Part shown: piece after piece, positions 11,883 through 24,259 of the stretch
How positions within the stretch are numbered: the stretch's first letter is position 1
Layout of the letters: every line of letters begins with the position of its first letter
NCBI GenBank assembly: GCA_973895155.1
Contig: OZ316891.1
Location: forward strand, 22,320,001 to 22,384,000
Length of the DNA stretch: 64,000 nucleotides
From: Marsupella aquatica
Taxonomy: Eukaryota; Marchantiophyta
Direction: 5' to 3'
Program-made: the position numbers and the translations under genes
Notes under the pieces: model-generated
The model's input: the letters and a program-made list of their open reading frames with translations, nothing else
What the model was told of the DNA's origin: nothing
Databases searched by the model: none

Positions 11883-12950
11883 ATGGGGACCTTGGATGAC
11901 CTGAAGGACGAGGTGAGGAAGATAAATCGAGGGTTTGATTCGACGGTGAAGAAATTGAACGAGCGTTTCTCCAGCTTGTGGATGAATGTGCAGACTGCGC
12001 ACTCGAGTGGTGTAGAAAGGCTTTTATCGAGCCCTGCAAGCAAGAGTCTGGATTCAGGAGCCAAGACGATCGCCCAGGGTGTGCAGAACTTGAAGTCAGC
12101 TTCTGCCACGGCAATTTCATCTTCAGTGTCCGGAGTGGTGGAGGATTTGAAATCCCTGCGCAGGAATGTGGATAGAAATGTGCAAGCGCTGAAGTCAGGG
12201 GGTGGTGGTGAAGGAATGAGTAATTCAGAACAGCCCACCTCGCCATCACCATCACCTTCTCCAGCTGCCGCTGCGTCGCCAATCATTTCGTTTCCTTCTT
12301 CGAAACGTGACATGCTTGCCGGAGTGGACTCTCCTCCGGGGAACTTTCAGATTGGCCGTCAGTCATTTCAGGAGCCTTCTTCAACATCAGCACCTTCTAC
12401 CAGCCCCAACTCTTCTTCTGATGAGGTCCCTGAAGAGGATCCTCATCCAGATTTGTCCTCAGTAAGTGCAACTTCTGTGTTCAGCATCGGATATGTAGGG
12501 CCCCCTTTGCTGGGTCCCCAGGAGCCTTCTAGCTTTGTTTATGATGCAAACGATGTTCCGAGAGCTCCCTCCATAGGAATGGCCTCAGTAGGAACTGATA
12601 CGACGCAGGAGGTCAGTGGACTTGCACCAGTGGTGCGGTTGGAGGACGTGAGAAAATCTTTGGGAAAGGCTTTGGTTGTGTACAGAAAGATCAGAGCGCT
12701 GGGATTTCGAGAAAGCTCCTGGGAGAACAAGATGCCTTGGCGCAATCCTCGAGCAGCGTCCCTTGCCAAGGGATTAAATTGGCCTCAACAGAAGTTCTCT
12801 TCAGTGGGAGAAAGGCACGAATACCACAGAAGGGCGAGAAGGCGAGGGCGGTATTTGATTGGACCTACCCCCGGTTGGTCCTGGTTTGCTGCAGATATTG
12901 TGTTCCTGTACTTCCTAATCAACAATCCCGCTGGAAATTTCCTCATCTGA
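11883..12950 (+). CDS. Intronless protein with C-terminal membrane segment, 355 aa, unidentified
   Basis: A single long ATG frame with sustained coding character. Residues 1-105 look like amphipathic helices (MGTLDDLKDEVRKINRGFD, then repeated K/R-S-L-A patterns), which may form coiled coils or lie on a membrane. Residues about 106-200 are a Ser/Pro-rich linker. Residues about 235-280 form a second charged helical stretch (VRLEDVRKSLGKALVVYRK). A basic patch RRARRRGRYLIGP precedes the hydrophobic tail GWSWFAADIVFLYFLINN at the extreme C-terminus. That architecture suggests a tail-anchored protein facing the cytosol, which is inference. I do not recognise the family. The opposite-strand frames here are shadows. 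Confidence 0.75.
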   Translation: MGTLDDLKDEVRKINRGFDSTVKKLNERFSSLWMNVQTAHSSGVERLLSSPASKSLDSGAKTIAQGVQNLKSASATAISSSVSGVVEDLKSLRRNVDRNVQALKSGGGGEGMSNSEQPTSPSPSPSPAAAASPIISFPSSKRDMLAGVDSPPGNFQIGRQSFQEPSSTSAPSTSPNSSSDEVPEEDPHPDLSSVSATSVFSIGYVGPPLLGPQEPSSFVYDANDVPRAPSIGMASVGTDTTQEVSGLAPVVRLEDVRKSLGKALVVYRKIRALGFRESSWENKMPWRNPRAASLAKGLNWPQQKFSSVGERHEYHRRARRRGRYLIGPTPGWSWFAADIVFLYFLINNPAGNFLI

Positions 12951-15230
12951 GAATGCACTTACTTTCCTATCTGCCTTCGTGCAAGCAGATCTGTCAAGCA
13001 CAGGATGAACCTTAATCTATCCAGGCAAGTGTCTCTGGTGATTGGTCATCCATGAAATTTACGTCAAGGGCTTAGGTAGATTTGAAGGTGGAAGCGGAGG
13101 TTGTCATGCGGTTGCAGATATATACTGGTGTTACTACACGGCTTGCTTGAGCACAAATCATGTTCGGTATCTAACCATTCTTTCTCCTGAATTATATTCA
13201 GTTTAGGGTATCTAAATAGGAAGGTGGAAGTTCAATGCTTCGCCTGCACTTGTTCTTATCATTTGGAAAAGAACACTCCAATTTGCGAGCACAATGTTTC
13301 CTTACAATTTCCTTGTTTAGTGGTGTGTACTGAAATCTCGCGTTCTTTTATTACACAATTGACGCTCCCGGTTGTGCCAAAGCCCTTCCCTAACACCCCT
13401 CATCCCAAACACACAAACTCTGATAAGGTCATTAAGATCCGTGCCGATCATGACTCGTTCTTCTTTCGTGGACACATCACAACAGGTTCTGGATGCATGA
13501 CGCACCTACCGACTACGGGTATTGATATTTGAATCTGAGTGCAAGGAGCAAGGTATTACTAAAATCACTCGTAGATAAATGATGGCTTGGGAGAGAATCT
13601 TGACAATCCCAGTGTACTGTTCTTTCTCACTCTGAACTTGACGTTTTAGAAAAGCCAGAGTTTGCACCACCTATTCAAGCTTTCGATTAAAAGCACACTT
13701 GGAACCAGTGTACGAGGTCTCAGTCTCTAATCTCCCTAAATGGAGGAATCGATTTCACTTATAGAATGAATGAACGTCCAGAACTACATATAGGAGCGCT
13801 GAGGTTCACATACGTTTGTGAATTGGTTTCCTATATATTGGCCATGGGAGTGCTTTGGGAATTGGTTGTGGTGATCTCGATTTGACCTCTCCCCCAGTAC
13901 AGATAGGATTTTCCTATTGGTAGAATTAAGCGTCAGGGTCATTGTTTCAAATTCTCATTTCCCATTTCCTTGTAGATCGGTTTTGGGTGATCAACATGGA
14001 AGGGAAACTGTTAAGGTAACCTGAGAAGTCCCCAAGACAAGGCTTTAGATATGATTTGGTTCTTCAGTTCTTCCATTACTTTGTATTTCATTGCTACAGA
14101 GACGAGAACATGGCATGCTGTACGGATTTGGATGTAACATGTGAGATATCTAATCATCGTGCGTGCTGTACTATAACATTAAGCTTACGCTGATGACATT
14201 CAGCCTTATGGCCAAGTTGTTAGGTTGTCCTGTCCCACACCGATAGTGTTTGGCAAATTGTAGCCGACTTACGCTGGAGTAGTCTAATCGTCGGGAAATA
14301 CGTGTGCTGCAGGACGTGGTGATTCGACAAATTCATAGCTTCTTCTTTTGTGTCATCGCTGTCATGAATACCAAACTGAACGTGGCTCCTTGGTCTCCAG
14401 TCCATTGCCCTCCAAAGGATACATATGCAATACACCATCCCAGTTGATGCGGTTACAGAAGCCAGGCAATGGAATGAGGTCCAGAACACTTAATCATCAA
14501 CACGCATGCTCGACACGTCAACGGACGACTTATTAATCCAAGTCTTACAATATTTGGAAGATTTTCCCTTGAGAACTGTGTTCCGCGACACTTCTGGATA
14601 GGCAATAGCTCCAGATTCGAATTTTACTTCAATGTATCTCAACAATATCAGAAATTGCCTGGAATAAATTAACCCATCTGGGTTGCTTTCTCGGACATGA
14701 GCTCCCACCAGACCCATCTCCATCACTATCTCTTATCAAAAATCAATTTACAGTACAGAGCAACTACAACGCCAATCAGAACTTTCTAATTTTACAAGTC
14801 TCGTTACAGCGCCAATAAGAATGTTGACTACCTTGAAGTCCCTAAAGAACCAAAACTTCAACCTACTCGTGGAAATGACTGCCTAGACTGGGATCAAAAC
14901 TGTTGTGGGAGGTTTAGCGACAGGATCATGGTGCAGTTCATAACAATTGTGCACCAGATCAATGGTCATTCTCTCAGTGCGCATGGGATGTTACACAAGC
15001 CCAAAGTAATCTGTATCTCTAAGGTCTGCAAAGAACCTGAGCCGAAACCAGTTGGTTGACATTTCAGAAGAGCCCACAGTGGACCAGATACTATGCCACA
15101 TATTCACATGACCATTTTCTGACCCAAAACCCACCACGTGATAATTTGAAAAGCATCCCCGTAGAATCAGTTACACCATCAGGAGAAACACTGCACCAGT
15201 ACATGCACGAAGGATACAGCGGCACTCGTG
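12951..15230. other. Convergent 3' regions, no gene seen
   Basis: This lies between the stop of the tail-anchored protein gene (+) and the stop of the sugar-transporter gene (-). It probably holds both 3' UTRs. Open frames are short and unlike known proteins. Confidence 0.45.
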
Positions 15231-18147
15231 CTAAATCCCTTTGATTTTGCAGTAAGCATAGAGGCCCGACCCCAAGAACCCAAGGAACTGGCCGAGTACA
15301 TTTAACTGGAAGAAACACAGAAGAGATTAACAATAGGGTGTGATTTATAGAATACAGCCAAATATATCCCCCAATAAGACACCGTTGGAAAAAAACAAGA
15401 AACTGAGACTAGAAGACGACTGGTACATAGACAACGGGTCGGTCTTCAATGCTTAAAAGTCTTACTTTTCCCAATACCCAATATCACGCATTCGTAACTT
15501 ACCCAATCAAACGGCAAACCACCAAACCATACCCAACCAATGAGAATAGTTCCAAAGTCCTGTATTACGAGATTGGAATTGTCATCAGAATACTAATAAA
15601 CTAGAACTTTCCGAAAACATATATATGTGCTGCATACCATACAACATGTAAACCACAGATCCTACAGCTGGATTTCTATCGACTCCACAGACATTCAGGG
15701 ACGAACTTTTTTACCTTAAGGTTTCCACACATGGTTTGCGTAAGCGGGGAGTTGAGAGATGTGTTAAGGAAAATGGTGTAGTTGAGGGCAAATGCCATCA
15801 TGCAAGACAAAAGTATGACCAGCTGCAAACAAAGCCAAGAGGTTAACTCCAAATCGAAACAAGCATTCGTGGTGGAATCCTGAGTAATGTAAAACCTAAC
15901 TAGAGTACTTTCTCTCACCTGAAATCCTGGTAAGAACACAGCTGGGAACCGCAACGCCATACCAAGCTCACCGCTGATCATAGTCCATAGAAGTAAAATG
16001 GGTCCACAGATTATCCCTGGAAGCATGAAAATGTCAAGACTTTGCTGCAGTGGATGTCTGCCTTAGTAATGGAACCTGGCGATGCTCCAAGCAAATATAC
16101 TATTTGAGAACCCTCACGAGAATGGGTACCTACCATTGCACCACATGAGACCAAAACTGTTCAGCCCTGTAGTCTTCCCTGTCAGAATCAATTGAAGTGC
16201 AAAATCAGCCACTGATGCTTGCACAATTAGCAAAGTTGATGCATTTCAATAAGAAATTGCCACGGAAATCTTGAGGACACGAAAAACAATTGCTTTGGGA
16301 CAGAATGGCTACACAACCTACCAAGACGTGAGATAGTGGTCAGGTACATGGCCGTCGTTAAGTTGGAAACGAGAACTAGCAAATATCCGTGTGCATCAAA
16401 CGATAGATCTCTGGCCCCAGCAATGAAGGCTCCCAAAACAATGAAACCTACACTGCGAAATTGACGAAAGCAAAAGGTTGGTATTAATCCTTCCGGACAT
16501 GAAATTTCTTCTCAAAATTTGCACGTCTATTGAACATGGAACGTCAATACTCAAACATAATCCATCGGGACACTGTAAATTTCTGTGAGGACGAAAGTGC
16601 TTGCCTGAAATGGACTGGGCTGTGAATTGTAAACTAATTAAAGGCAAGGGTTAAACGGCGACCCCAACCTGGACACGATCGGCATGGAATGCTTTTGGCC
16701 AGTGAGGAAGTATTCGAGGACCATAGTTAATAGTACAGTTGTGCGTCGGAGGGTTGTGTACATGGGCACATTCACTCCTCGTATTGAGGCCATGCCTACA
16801 ACCTGATGATGAGAGGTTTGTAAGCAAAATTAGACTTTCTGTTGAAAATCATATATCCAGAGTTGAGCGAAAAAGGAAACTGCTCAATTCTGGTATTACG
16901 CCGACAAATTGAAGTGATTATAGTTCGGCATCAATGGAAGCTCACCATATAAAATAAATAGGACAGCGAGAGCGGAGCAGTTTTCTGGAGGATTCGGAAT
17001 GGTACAAAGCCATCCCCAGATGAATCGATGATTCCAGTTCCCTCGTTTGAAAAATTGATTATGTCCATTTTCCTCAAGACGTAGAGTAGGGCGGTTGAGC
17101 ACACCATCTGCTCGTAACCATTGCAGTGCAGGATCCGTCAGGAAAAGAAGTACTACTATTGCGCACGTTAGATCATGGAAAATTGATAATCACATTTCAA
17201 GAGGTGCAATTTGTTTGTTACGGCCGCATTCCTGGAAATTACCTGGAGAACTGTGATGATATTGGCGCAGGGGAACTTGTAGGAAGAGAGTGCCGACTTG
17301 TTGAACATCACGAGCATGACTGAAAACAATCGCAGAGCTAAAGGTCAGAGTGCGACCGCGAGCAAATAAACGGCACAGTTTCAAAAATGAGATTATCGCC
17401 AGACTGACAGAGCCGATAGTAGACTTAGCCTCCAAGAAACCGAGACCATGGCTCCTTCCTCTTCTCTCGACCAAACCCTCCTCTCTAAATTTAAAATTAT
17501 TCATCTTCTCTTCCAATCCAGCACGCCTCTGCTCCCCCAATTCATTATCACTCCTTTTCTCCTCCATCCCTCTTGCTCCCCAAATTCAATATCATTTCTC
17601 TACTGCTTTGCTCCTCTCGTCACCCGAGACAATAATATTCCTCGCACCTTCCATCCCCAACGCCCTCCTCCCCAATTCAGTGTCATTCTTCTAATAATCA
17701 ACGCCCACTAAACCCTTAAAAGTCTCCTCTTCACGCCCAACCCAACGTTCCTCGTATCCCCCTCTTCTGCATCGGTTCAAAATTGAGCTTTCGGCTTTCC
17801 ATGGAAGACCCTGGACCAAGATTTCATTAAACGCTGGTCCTCAGCCTCATGCACGTTCTTAAGGTCCGGATTCCACAACTGGAGCGAAAGAGGAAATAAT
17901 TCGCTAGTTGACCATGTCTTCGTCCCACCAATTCAAATCAGGACGAAGAAGAAGCTCCGACGAGGCAGTCAATCACACACATTCTCAAATTCTGTTCTCG
18001 CAAAATACCTGCGCAGCCCATGTACGCCAAGGCGACGATGGCTCCCTGCCTGGTCATCCGTGAGCTCTTATTCTTCTGCTCTTCTCTGGGCACACCCACC
18101 GCCGGAGGGGTGCTGATCGGCACGGCCACATCCTTCTTGAAATTCAT
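15231..18147 (-). CDS. SLC35-type nucleotide-sugar transporter, 10 exons, 341 aa
   Basis: A drug/metabolite-superfamily carrier expected in the Golgi or ER membrane, exchanging a nucleotide sugar for the nucleotide monophosphate. Exons (minus): 18147-18009, 17319-17243, 17107-16946, 16802-16669, 16452-16322, 16178-16134, 16016-15919, 15822-15715, 15559-15503, 15305-15231. Phases close to 1026 nt. The translation runs continuously through family blocks: MFNKSALSSYKFPCANIIT, MASIRGVNVPMYTTLRRTT, GAFIAGARDLSFDAHGY, KTTGLNSFGLMWCNG, LNYTIFLNTSLNSPLTQT, GWVWFGGLPFDW and GSGLYAYCKIKG at the C-terminus. The pattern resembles SLC35D-like plant carriers such as the UDP-GlcNAc transporter UGNT1, but the substrate cannot be read from sequence. 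The start MNFKKDVAV gives a normal family length; an in-frame ATG at 18690 would add 181 low-complexity residues. Confidence 0.9.
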
Positions 18148-18945
18148 CTCTTCTAATGGCCAGGCTGCGGGCAACGATGCTCGACTCCTCCTGCTGCTTG
18201 ATGCCTTGTCCGGAGACAGAAAATAGTCAGAGCTCGAGCTCCAGCTCCAGCTCCCGCTCAAGCTCCCTTTCTCATGAGGAGGAGGAGGACGACGCCGAGA
18301 CGGAGTCCAACGTGATGCCCAAATCTGAGTCCGAGTCCGAATCTGAATCCAAGATTTGCCCACCAAGTCTACGGTCGAATGTGGGCCGGGACAAAGAGGT
18401 CGAGGTCGAGGTCGAGTCCAAGGTCGAGTCCAAGCTATGCCGCCGTCTCCGACGATGCGATGATGGCGGTCGGCTCGTCGTCCCCATACGCTAGAGTTGC
18501 AGGTCGTGCTGATGCGGAATTGCGACGTAGCAGGTACGAGCTTGACTACTAGAGATTGACCAGTGAAGCGAATTGAAGAGCAGGAAAAGCAGGAGCGAGG
18601 GGCTTGAGGCCCAGCGGAAGCAGAAGCGGAAGCGGAAGAAGCTGGAGCACGCTGCAAGTGCAAATGCGAATGCAATCGCAGCGTCGCCATTGTGCGATGC
18701 CGCCGCGGCGTGCCGCCATGGCCGGCCCCTCTTCGCCCTTCGATATTGGCTCGCGAGCAATTCGTCTATTCCCCTGCTCTGCGCCTCGACTGGCTGGACC
18801 TTGGCTTGCCCGGTCCCTTCCCTGTTCCCTCGTCCCTTGGTCCCTCGTCCCTTGATCCCTCGTCCCGTGGTCCCAAGGCCCAGCTACTGTACTTCCTTCG
18901 CCCTGGGTAATTTTGAGCGTTTTTTCTTGTCTCATTTGTGCTAAG
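18148..18945. repeat. Simple-sequence cluster in the 5' region of the transporter gene
   Basis: It contains (gagctc/cagctc)n at 18228-18265, (gagtcc)n at 18325-18350, (gaggtc)n and (gagtccaag)n at 18396-18435, (ggaagc)n near 18614-18640 and a tccctcgtccctt unit three times near 18825-18870. These give long low-complexity frames on both strands. The minus-strand frame up to 18690 starts like a transit peptide, but its composition follows the repeats. Confidence 0.7.
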
Positions 18946-20169
18946 TTACTCCAAGCTAATTTAAATTCCTAAGGTGCCCCTTTGTATATGTATGTCTGTA
19001 GAAGTATATAGTGTGGCTACTGTAGCTTTCAAGGTTTGTCCTTTTATGTGTGGTTCTCTTGCTGCAAACTAATTTAATTCATGTGGTGCCCCCATGTAGT
19101 ATAAGTATACAATTGCAACTGTCTTTAGACATAATTCAAAACTAAGAGTACGGACAAAAAACAAGGATGGGGGGCATAACTGAAAGTGAGGGTACATACA
19201 GTAAACAGGGATGGGGCAAAGATGAATGACAAATAGTAAGGAATCTTTCTTTTGCAATGATTGTTTTTACACCTTTATTTACAGAAGGAACAGGTGAATA
19301 GGCTTATCACCCTAAGCCTTTCCTTGCCCGGTCCATCCCCTGTTCCCTTGGTTGACTAACGTAAGTCCTTAGCTGGACATTTATAAGGTTTTGCCTCTTT
19401 GGTCGTGTACTAAGTCAGTATAAACTAATTTAATTTGTAAGGTGCCCCCATGGATGAAAATTAATCTTAGCTGCACATTCCAGCTATTTCAGTTGTTTAT
19501 GGCAGTCCTATTCCCAGCAAGGGGGCAATTTAGTAATTATATCAGTTTAGGTTCCCTGGTCCCTTAGTCCCATGGGTAAATTTGAAGGTTTCATATCGGT
19601 TTGTTTCTAAATTACAACCAAAACTGGAAAGTAGTGCTGGATGGACCACTCTCATCAACCGTGCAACCCTTATGGAGAAAGGAAACCCCCCAAAAAATCA
19701 GATTTCAGTGTTCCATAGGATTTGCTCTCTTTACTATGTGTGAACACTGCAAGCATCTTTGTGTCCCTGTTAAGCATCTTTGTGTCCCTGTTTCATCTGC
19801 TCCCTTGTTCCGTGTGGACCCTGCATCTGCATCTGCATCTTTGTTTGTTTTATTCTCATTTCAAAGTAGGGGACCTCAGGGTCAAAAAGTTTCTGGTCCT
19901 TGTCCTTGGTTCTCCACTTTGTTTGGCACAATCCCTGTCTCACATAGGTTGTTCCACAAATTCTCCCTCTATACATTAGTAACATTGGTGAAGTTGAGAG
20001 CCAGAAAATTAAGGACTGCCTGGCCCTTAATTTGTCCAAGCTAATCCCCTCCTTCCTAGTATAAGGGACATTGGGCTGGCCAGGGCCTACGAGGGTCAAA
20101 TCCATGCAGGGACACATTGGGCTGGGCAGGGCCTTGGATGTATCTTTCCCTTAATTAACATCTTTTTAC
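18946..20169. other. Intergenic, repeat-rich, no gene seen
   Basis: AT-rich sequence with recurring motifs (aactaatttaa..cctaaggtgcccc at about 18955, 19070 and 19425) and a 20-bp unit (gcatctttgtgtccctgtta) twice at about 19752-19790. It looks like decayed transposon sequence. Confidence 0.4.
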
Positions 20170-20745
20170 TAGGTTTACCCCCCAACTAGGCATAATTACA
20201 ATGCTGACCCCCAAACTATTTTATTATCATACTGCCCCCCAAACACTTTACGGGTGTACATAACCATATTCCTACCCAAGTGTGCATGTGATTGGCCCTC
20301 CGTCAACCCAGGTGGGTTAGCCTAACCCTCCATCGCTCCCCCTGGTAGCCCATGAGCCCCTGCAAAACATCCTGTGAGCTGCTTCCCAAGCAGGCATCAT
20401 GCACCCCCATTTTTCTTTCAAAATAAGTGCAGAAGGGTCAAAAGTTGAGTGCTTCACACTCGGACTGACTTGCTGCTGTCAATGACTTTGCATCCATAAC
20501 TTGAACATTTGTTTGCACTCTTTGGAAGCAGCTCGTGGGGTGCTCACAGGCAACGTAAGGGTGCAGCAACCAGAGAGGAGCAATGTTGGTTAGGCTAACG
20601 CACTTGGGTCAATGGAGGCCCAATCACATGCTACCTTGGGCCGCCAGAGTACACCCACATACCATTTTAGGGGGCAGTATGACAAAAAATAAAATAGTTT
20701 GGGGGTCTGGATAATAGTTGTAATAATGGCAAGTTTGGGGATCAG
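20170..20745. mobile_element. Foldback/MITE-like element with long imperfect inverted arms
   Basis: The left arm, about 20170-20395, and the right arm, about 20525-20745, are imperfect inverted copies. Matching blocks include acccccaaactattttatt (left) against its reverse complement near 20690-20710, catactgcccccc against gggggcagtatg, and gcatgtgattggccctcc against its inverse near 20610-20630. No coding capacity is seen, so it would be non-autonomous. Confidence 0.7.
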
Positions 20746-21250
20746 GATTAAGTTATAATAAAGCCCAGTTTGGGGCTCAGGATTATTAAGTTATAATGAA
20801 GCCCAGTTTTGGGGCTCAGGATTATTAAGTTATAATGAAGCCCAGTTTGGGGCTCAGGATTATTAAGTTATAATGAAGCCCAGTTTTGGGGCTGGGGCTC
20901 AGGATTATTAAGTTATAATAAAGCCCAGTTTGGGGCTCAGGATTAAGTTCCAATGAAGCCCAGTTTGGGGGTAACCTACAGTAGTTGTAATAATGGCAAG
21001 TTTGGGGCTCAGGATTATTAAGTTATAATGAAGCCCAGTTTTGGGGCTCAGGATTATTAAGTTATAATGAAGCCCAGTTTTGGGGCGCAGGATTATTAAG
21101 TTATAATGAAGCCCAGTTTGGGGCTCAGGATTATTAAGTTATAATGAAGCCCAGTTTGGGGCTCAGGATTATTAAGTTATAATAAAGCCCAGTTTGGGGC
21201 TCAGGATTAAGTTCCAATGAAGCCCAGTTTGGGGGTAACCTACAGTAGTA
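20717..21250. repeat. 39-40 bp tandem array with a 264-bp higher-order period
   Basis: About 12 units of the type caggattattaagttataa..aagcccagttttgggg(ct). The whole block repeats once. The opening agttgtaataatggcaagtt occurs at about 20717 and 20983, and the closing gggggtaacctacagtagt at about 20968 and 21232. The unit contains the terminal sequence of the foldback element that precedes it. The array stops about 240 bp before the CLPT start codon. Confidence 0.9.
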
Positions 21251-21492
21251 AAAAGCTGTTTCCCTTTATCCTCGCATGCTGAGTGAGAGTGAGTTCGTTC
21301 GTGAGTACTCAGCAGAGCAGAACAGAGCAGAGCACAGGGTCGAGGAAAGCCAGAAGCCAATCCAAGCAAGAGCTCCGCCAACAGCGACGCCACCATCTCT
21401 GCGCAGCGCAGCAGCAGCTGGGTGTTTATCAGAGAAGGGGAGGAAGCTCCGAGAGAGGACGGAGAGGACGCTGAGCGCTCGAAGCAACTACG
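21251..21492 (+). promoter_or_regulatory. CLPT 5' region, squeezed against the tandem array
   Basis: Only about 240 bp separate the array from the CLPT ATG. The stretch is purine-rich (gagagtgagttcg, gcagagcagaacagagcagagc) and is probably 5' UTR. Core promoter elements therefore either lie in the array or are TATA-less. Confidence 0.35.
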
Positions 21493-23842
21493 ATGGCAAT
21501 GGCGTCCTCGATAATCCACAGAGTCGTTGTGGGTGCAGCACTCTCTTCGGCGGCCACAGTTGCGAGCTCGTCGTCGTCGTCGTCTAGTTCTGCAGCTGAA
21601 GCTCGGCATGCGGGATTCGTGTCCATGTCGTGCTCTCTCAGAGCCCAGAGTGCTTCGCTTTCCAGCTCTCACTCCTTTTCCCCGTGCAAATTGTTGGGTC
21701 CGGGAGCCTGCTCGCCCTCGGGGCGGCAGCATCAGCAGCAGCAGCAGCCACGACACCACAGTGCGGTGTGCATGGTGCTTCCCACGGGGTAAGATGGTCT
21801 AGACTGCAACCCCATTGCTGCAGGATGAAAATGTGCTATGTGCTTCTGCTCAATAAATTTCACGAGATTGCGTGCATGGGTTTTAGAGGGGCGCCACCCT
21901 TGGTACTAGAAATCAGCTTTCTCAAATTTGACTAGTCGAATGTTATGTGTGGCGGATTAGTTACTTCTGCATGGGTATGAACTCGAATGGACAAAACCCC
22001 TTTCAGTGCAGAAGAGGGCATTGATCATTTCTAAGAGAGATAACATGGATGACGACAGGAGTAAGTTGACGAATCCCGTGAGTTTTTTTGCGGGTACTTC
22101 TCTTCTTTGTTCGTCGTGGAGAGACTAATTCTGCCTTGAAAGGATTTTGAGTTTGTGTTTTCTCAATGCAAAAGATGCTGAAGATATTAGTATGCATTGT
22201 CTTTACAGGAGCCCCGTTAAGGAAGGGCAGGCAACAGGTTTACAAGGGCTTGCGAAGTAAGGTCCTACTGTGTGTTGGTCTCCCTTCATTTCGTAAATCC
22301 GCAGGGGTTTGGATTTGTAAAGTGTTAGGGTTTCAGACGTCAAATTCTGATGTATGTACGGCTGTTTTGTGAATTTGTTTCTAGATAACGTTCAGCTGAC
22401 GATGTTAAGGTTTTGCAAAATTCCATGCCACTTTCTTGTTTGGTGTTGTACCTCTCGCTTATCTCGTGCAAGCTTTTGGAGGTTTTTGGAGTCGTTTATT
22501 ACTTCGTCAGTGCTTGATGCTTTCCAACTTGACTACCAGGTGGTCATCTCGAGCAATCAAGTCTTTCAGTATGGCAGAATTAGAAGCCCGCAAGCTGAAG
22601 TACCCTACAACAGGGACCGAATCACTCCTCATGGGAATGCTTACAGAGGGTCAGCTGATACTCTCAACTTTCTTCGAAGCTGTCCGTTAATTGTCGTTTA
22701 AGTACAACTGTCTTCAGAGTTCCACACGATGTTTTCTATCCGCATAGTCATGGCCAGACCTCAGAAATTTTCAGAGAAGTAATTTCGTAGTTCTCACAGC
22801 ATTTATGGGCAGGGACCAGCCATGCTTCGAGATTTTTGAGGAGAAATGGAGTGACTTTATTCGCGGTACGTGATGAAACCGTAAAAATTCTCGGGAAGGC
22901 CGATATGTACTTTTTCAGCCCGGAACATCCACCACTTACCGAGCAGGCACAGAAAGCACTTGACTGGGCCATTGCAGAGAGGAACAAAAATGGTAAAGAG
23001 ATTCTCAACGAGGACCATTCTCGTTGCTTTTAAAGACCTTTGCATTGGTTTCAAGTCCCAGGAAGTTGTCGTTCCAAATTAGATAATGTACATGTTGGGA
23101 CGTGAATCGTGTTTGTTGATTTCAAGATCAATCTTGTCATATTGGATCTAAGAAGAAATTCTTGGCAATAATTTTAGGTGGAGAGGAGGAGGTCACCACT
23201 TCGTACATGCTACTCGGAATCTGGGCTCAAAAAGGCTCTGCTGGGCAGAGGGTTTTGGAAGCTCTTGGGTTTGATGACAAAAAGGGTGAAGAACTTTTAG
23301 CTACTGTAAGTACCACTGTCGACTAGAGGGTCATAGGGTCTAGTTTTTAAAATTCCTCATCAATAACACTTAGGAGCGTTCTTGCAGCATTTAGGAGCTG
23401 TCCACATTGACTGTCACTACTGGGCACTACATCGCCGGTAGTCATGAAAGTGTGCCATGATGTGTTCAAATAAAGCTCTGTTGTCTGTGGGCCGCGATTC
23501 TTGGGGATGAAATACTTGCCCTCAAGGACAATGTCCTTGCCTACTTTTCGACTTGAGATTTATGGTTCTGGGTGGTTACGGGTGGATACGAAATTGTTCA
23601 TGTCTGAATTGAACTTGCACCATCTGCTCTTAGTAGAGTGTGAAACGTCGTGTGACTCTCCTGCAGTAGCAAAGCGCGTCCCTACTACTGGAAATGCAAG
23701 GTAGAAAAGATGGGAAAAGGTTGGACAACTAATAATACCTGCAGATAATCTACTAGATGAATTTGTTTTTGAGGTGTCTGATTATAAAATGCAAATGACT
23801 GGATTGTGTTTGCAGGAGAAACAGCCAGTTGCTGTGAGCTAG
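21493..23842 (+). CDS. CLPT: Chloroplast Clp protease accessory subunit CLPT, 6 exons, 262 aa
   Basis: The plastid ClpPR core carries CLPT proteins, which resemble the N-domain of ClpA/C chaperones and help assemble or stabilise the core. Exons: 21493-21788, 22209-22256, 22540-22649, 22813-22992, 23178-23305, 23816-23842; phases close to 789 nt. Exon 1 encodes a Ser/Ala-rich, acid-poor leader typical of a plastid transit peptide. The mature part shows WSSRAIKSFSMAELEARKL, KYPTTGTESLLMGML, FLRRNGVTLFAVRDETVK, GKADMYFFSPEHPPLT, KALDWAIAERNK and TSYMLLGIWAQKGSAGQR, the double Clp-N repeat of CLPT1/2. There is no AAA domain, as expected. The last exon is only 8 codons (EKQPVAVS) and is the least certain part. 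Confidence 0.93.
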
Positions 23843-24259
23843 ATCAAATGTTCTTGGCATTTTCTCTGCCATAGCTTAGAAATGTTAATCCGCAAGTTTT
23901 AACTTTACGCTGCCTCCTTTTCAGTGTACCAAATTCATTCTATTCCTTAGTGTCGAACGTGATGAAGCCTTTGGCAAATTTTTCAATCCGTGTCTATGTG
24001 GAATGAGGTTTCAACAAGGATCGATGAGGAGAGGACAAAAATCCAGATGGTCGGATTGGATGTTCAACACAGATGCCCGTGAGATGGGATTGAGGCGGAT
24101 GTCTTGTTTTTGTTTCAGGCTCAGAATAGGTGAAGGATAAGTAAACGACCTCATCAACGCCAAAGTTTTGTTCGCGAAATTCAAGAGACTAACTTGATAT
24201 CTCAGTGATCAGTGAAACACTCTCAGTTCCATATCTCAGCTTGCCTCGCCTTGTCTTAG

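Noticed and set aside
11803-12313. Two minus-strand open frames of 159 and 165 aa
   Set aside because: They mirror the coding sequence of the plus-strand 355-aa protein, whose composition keeps the opposite strand open.
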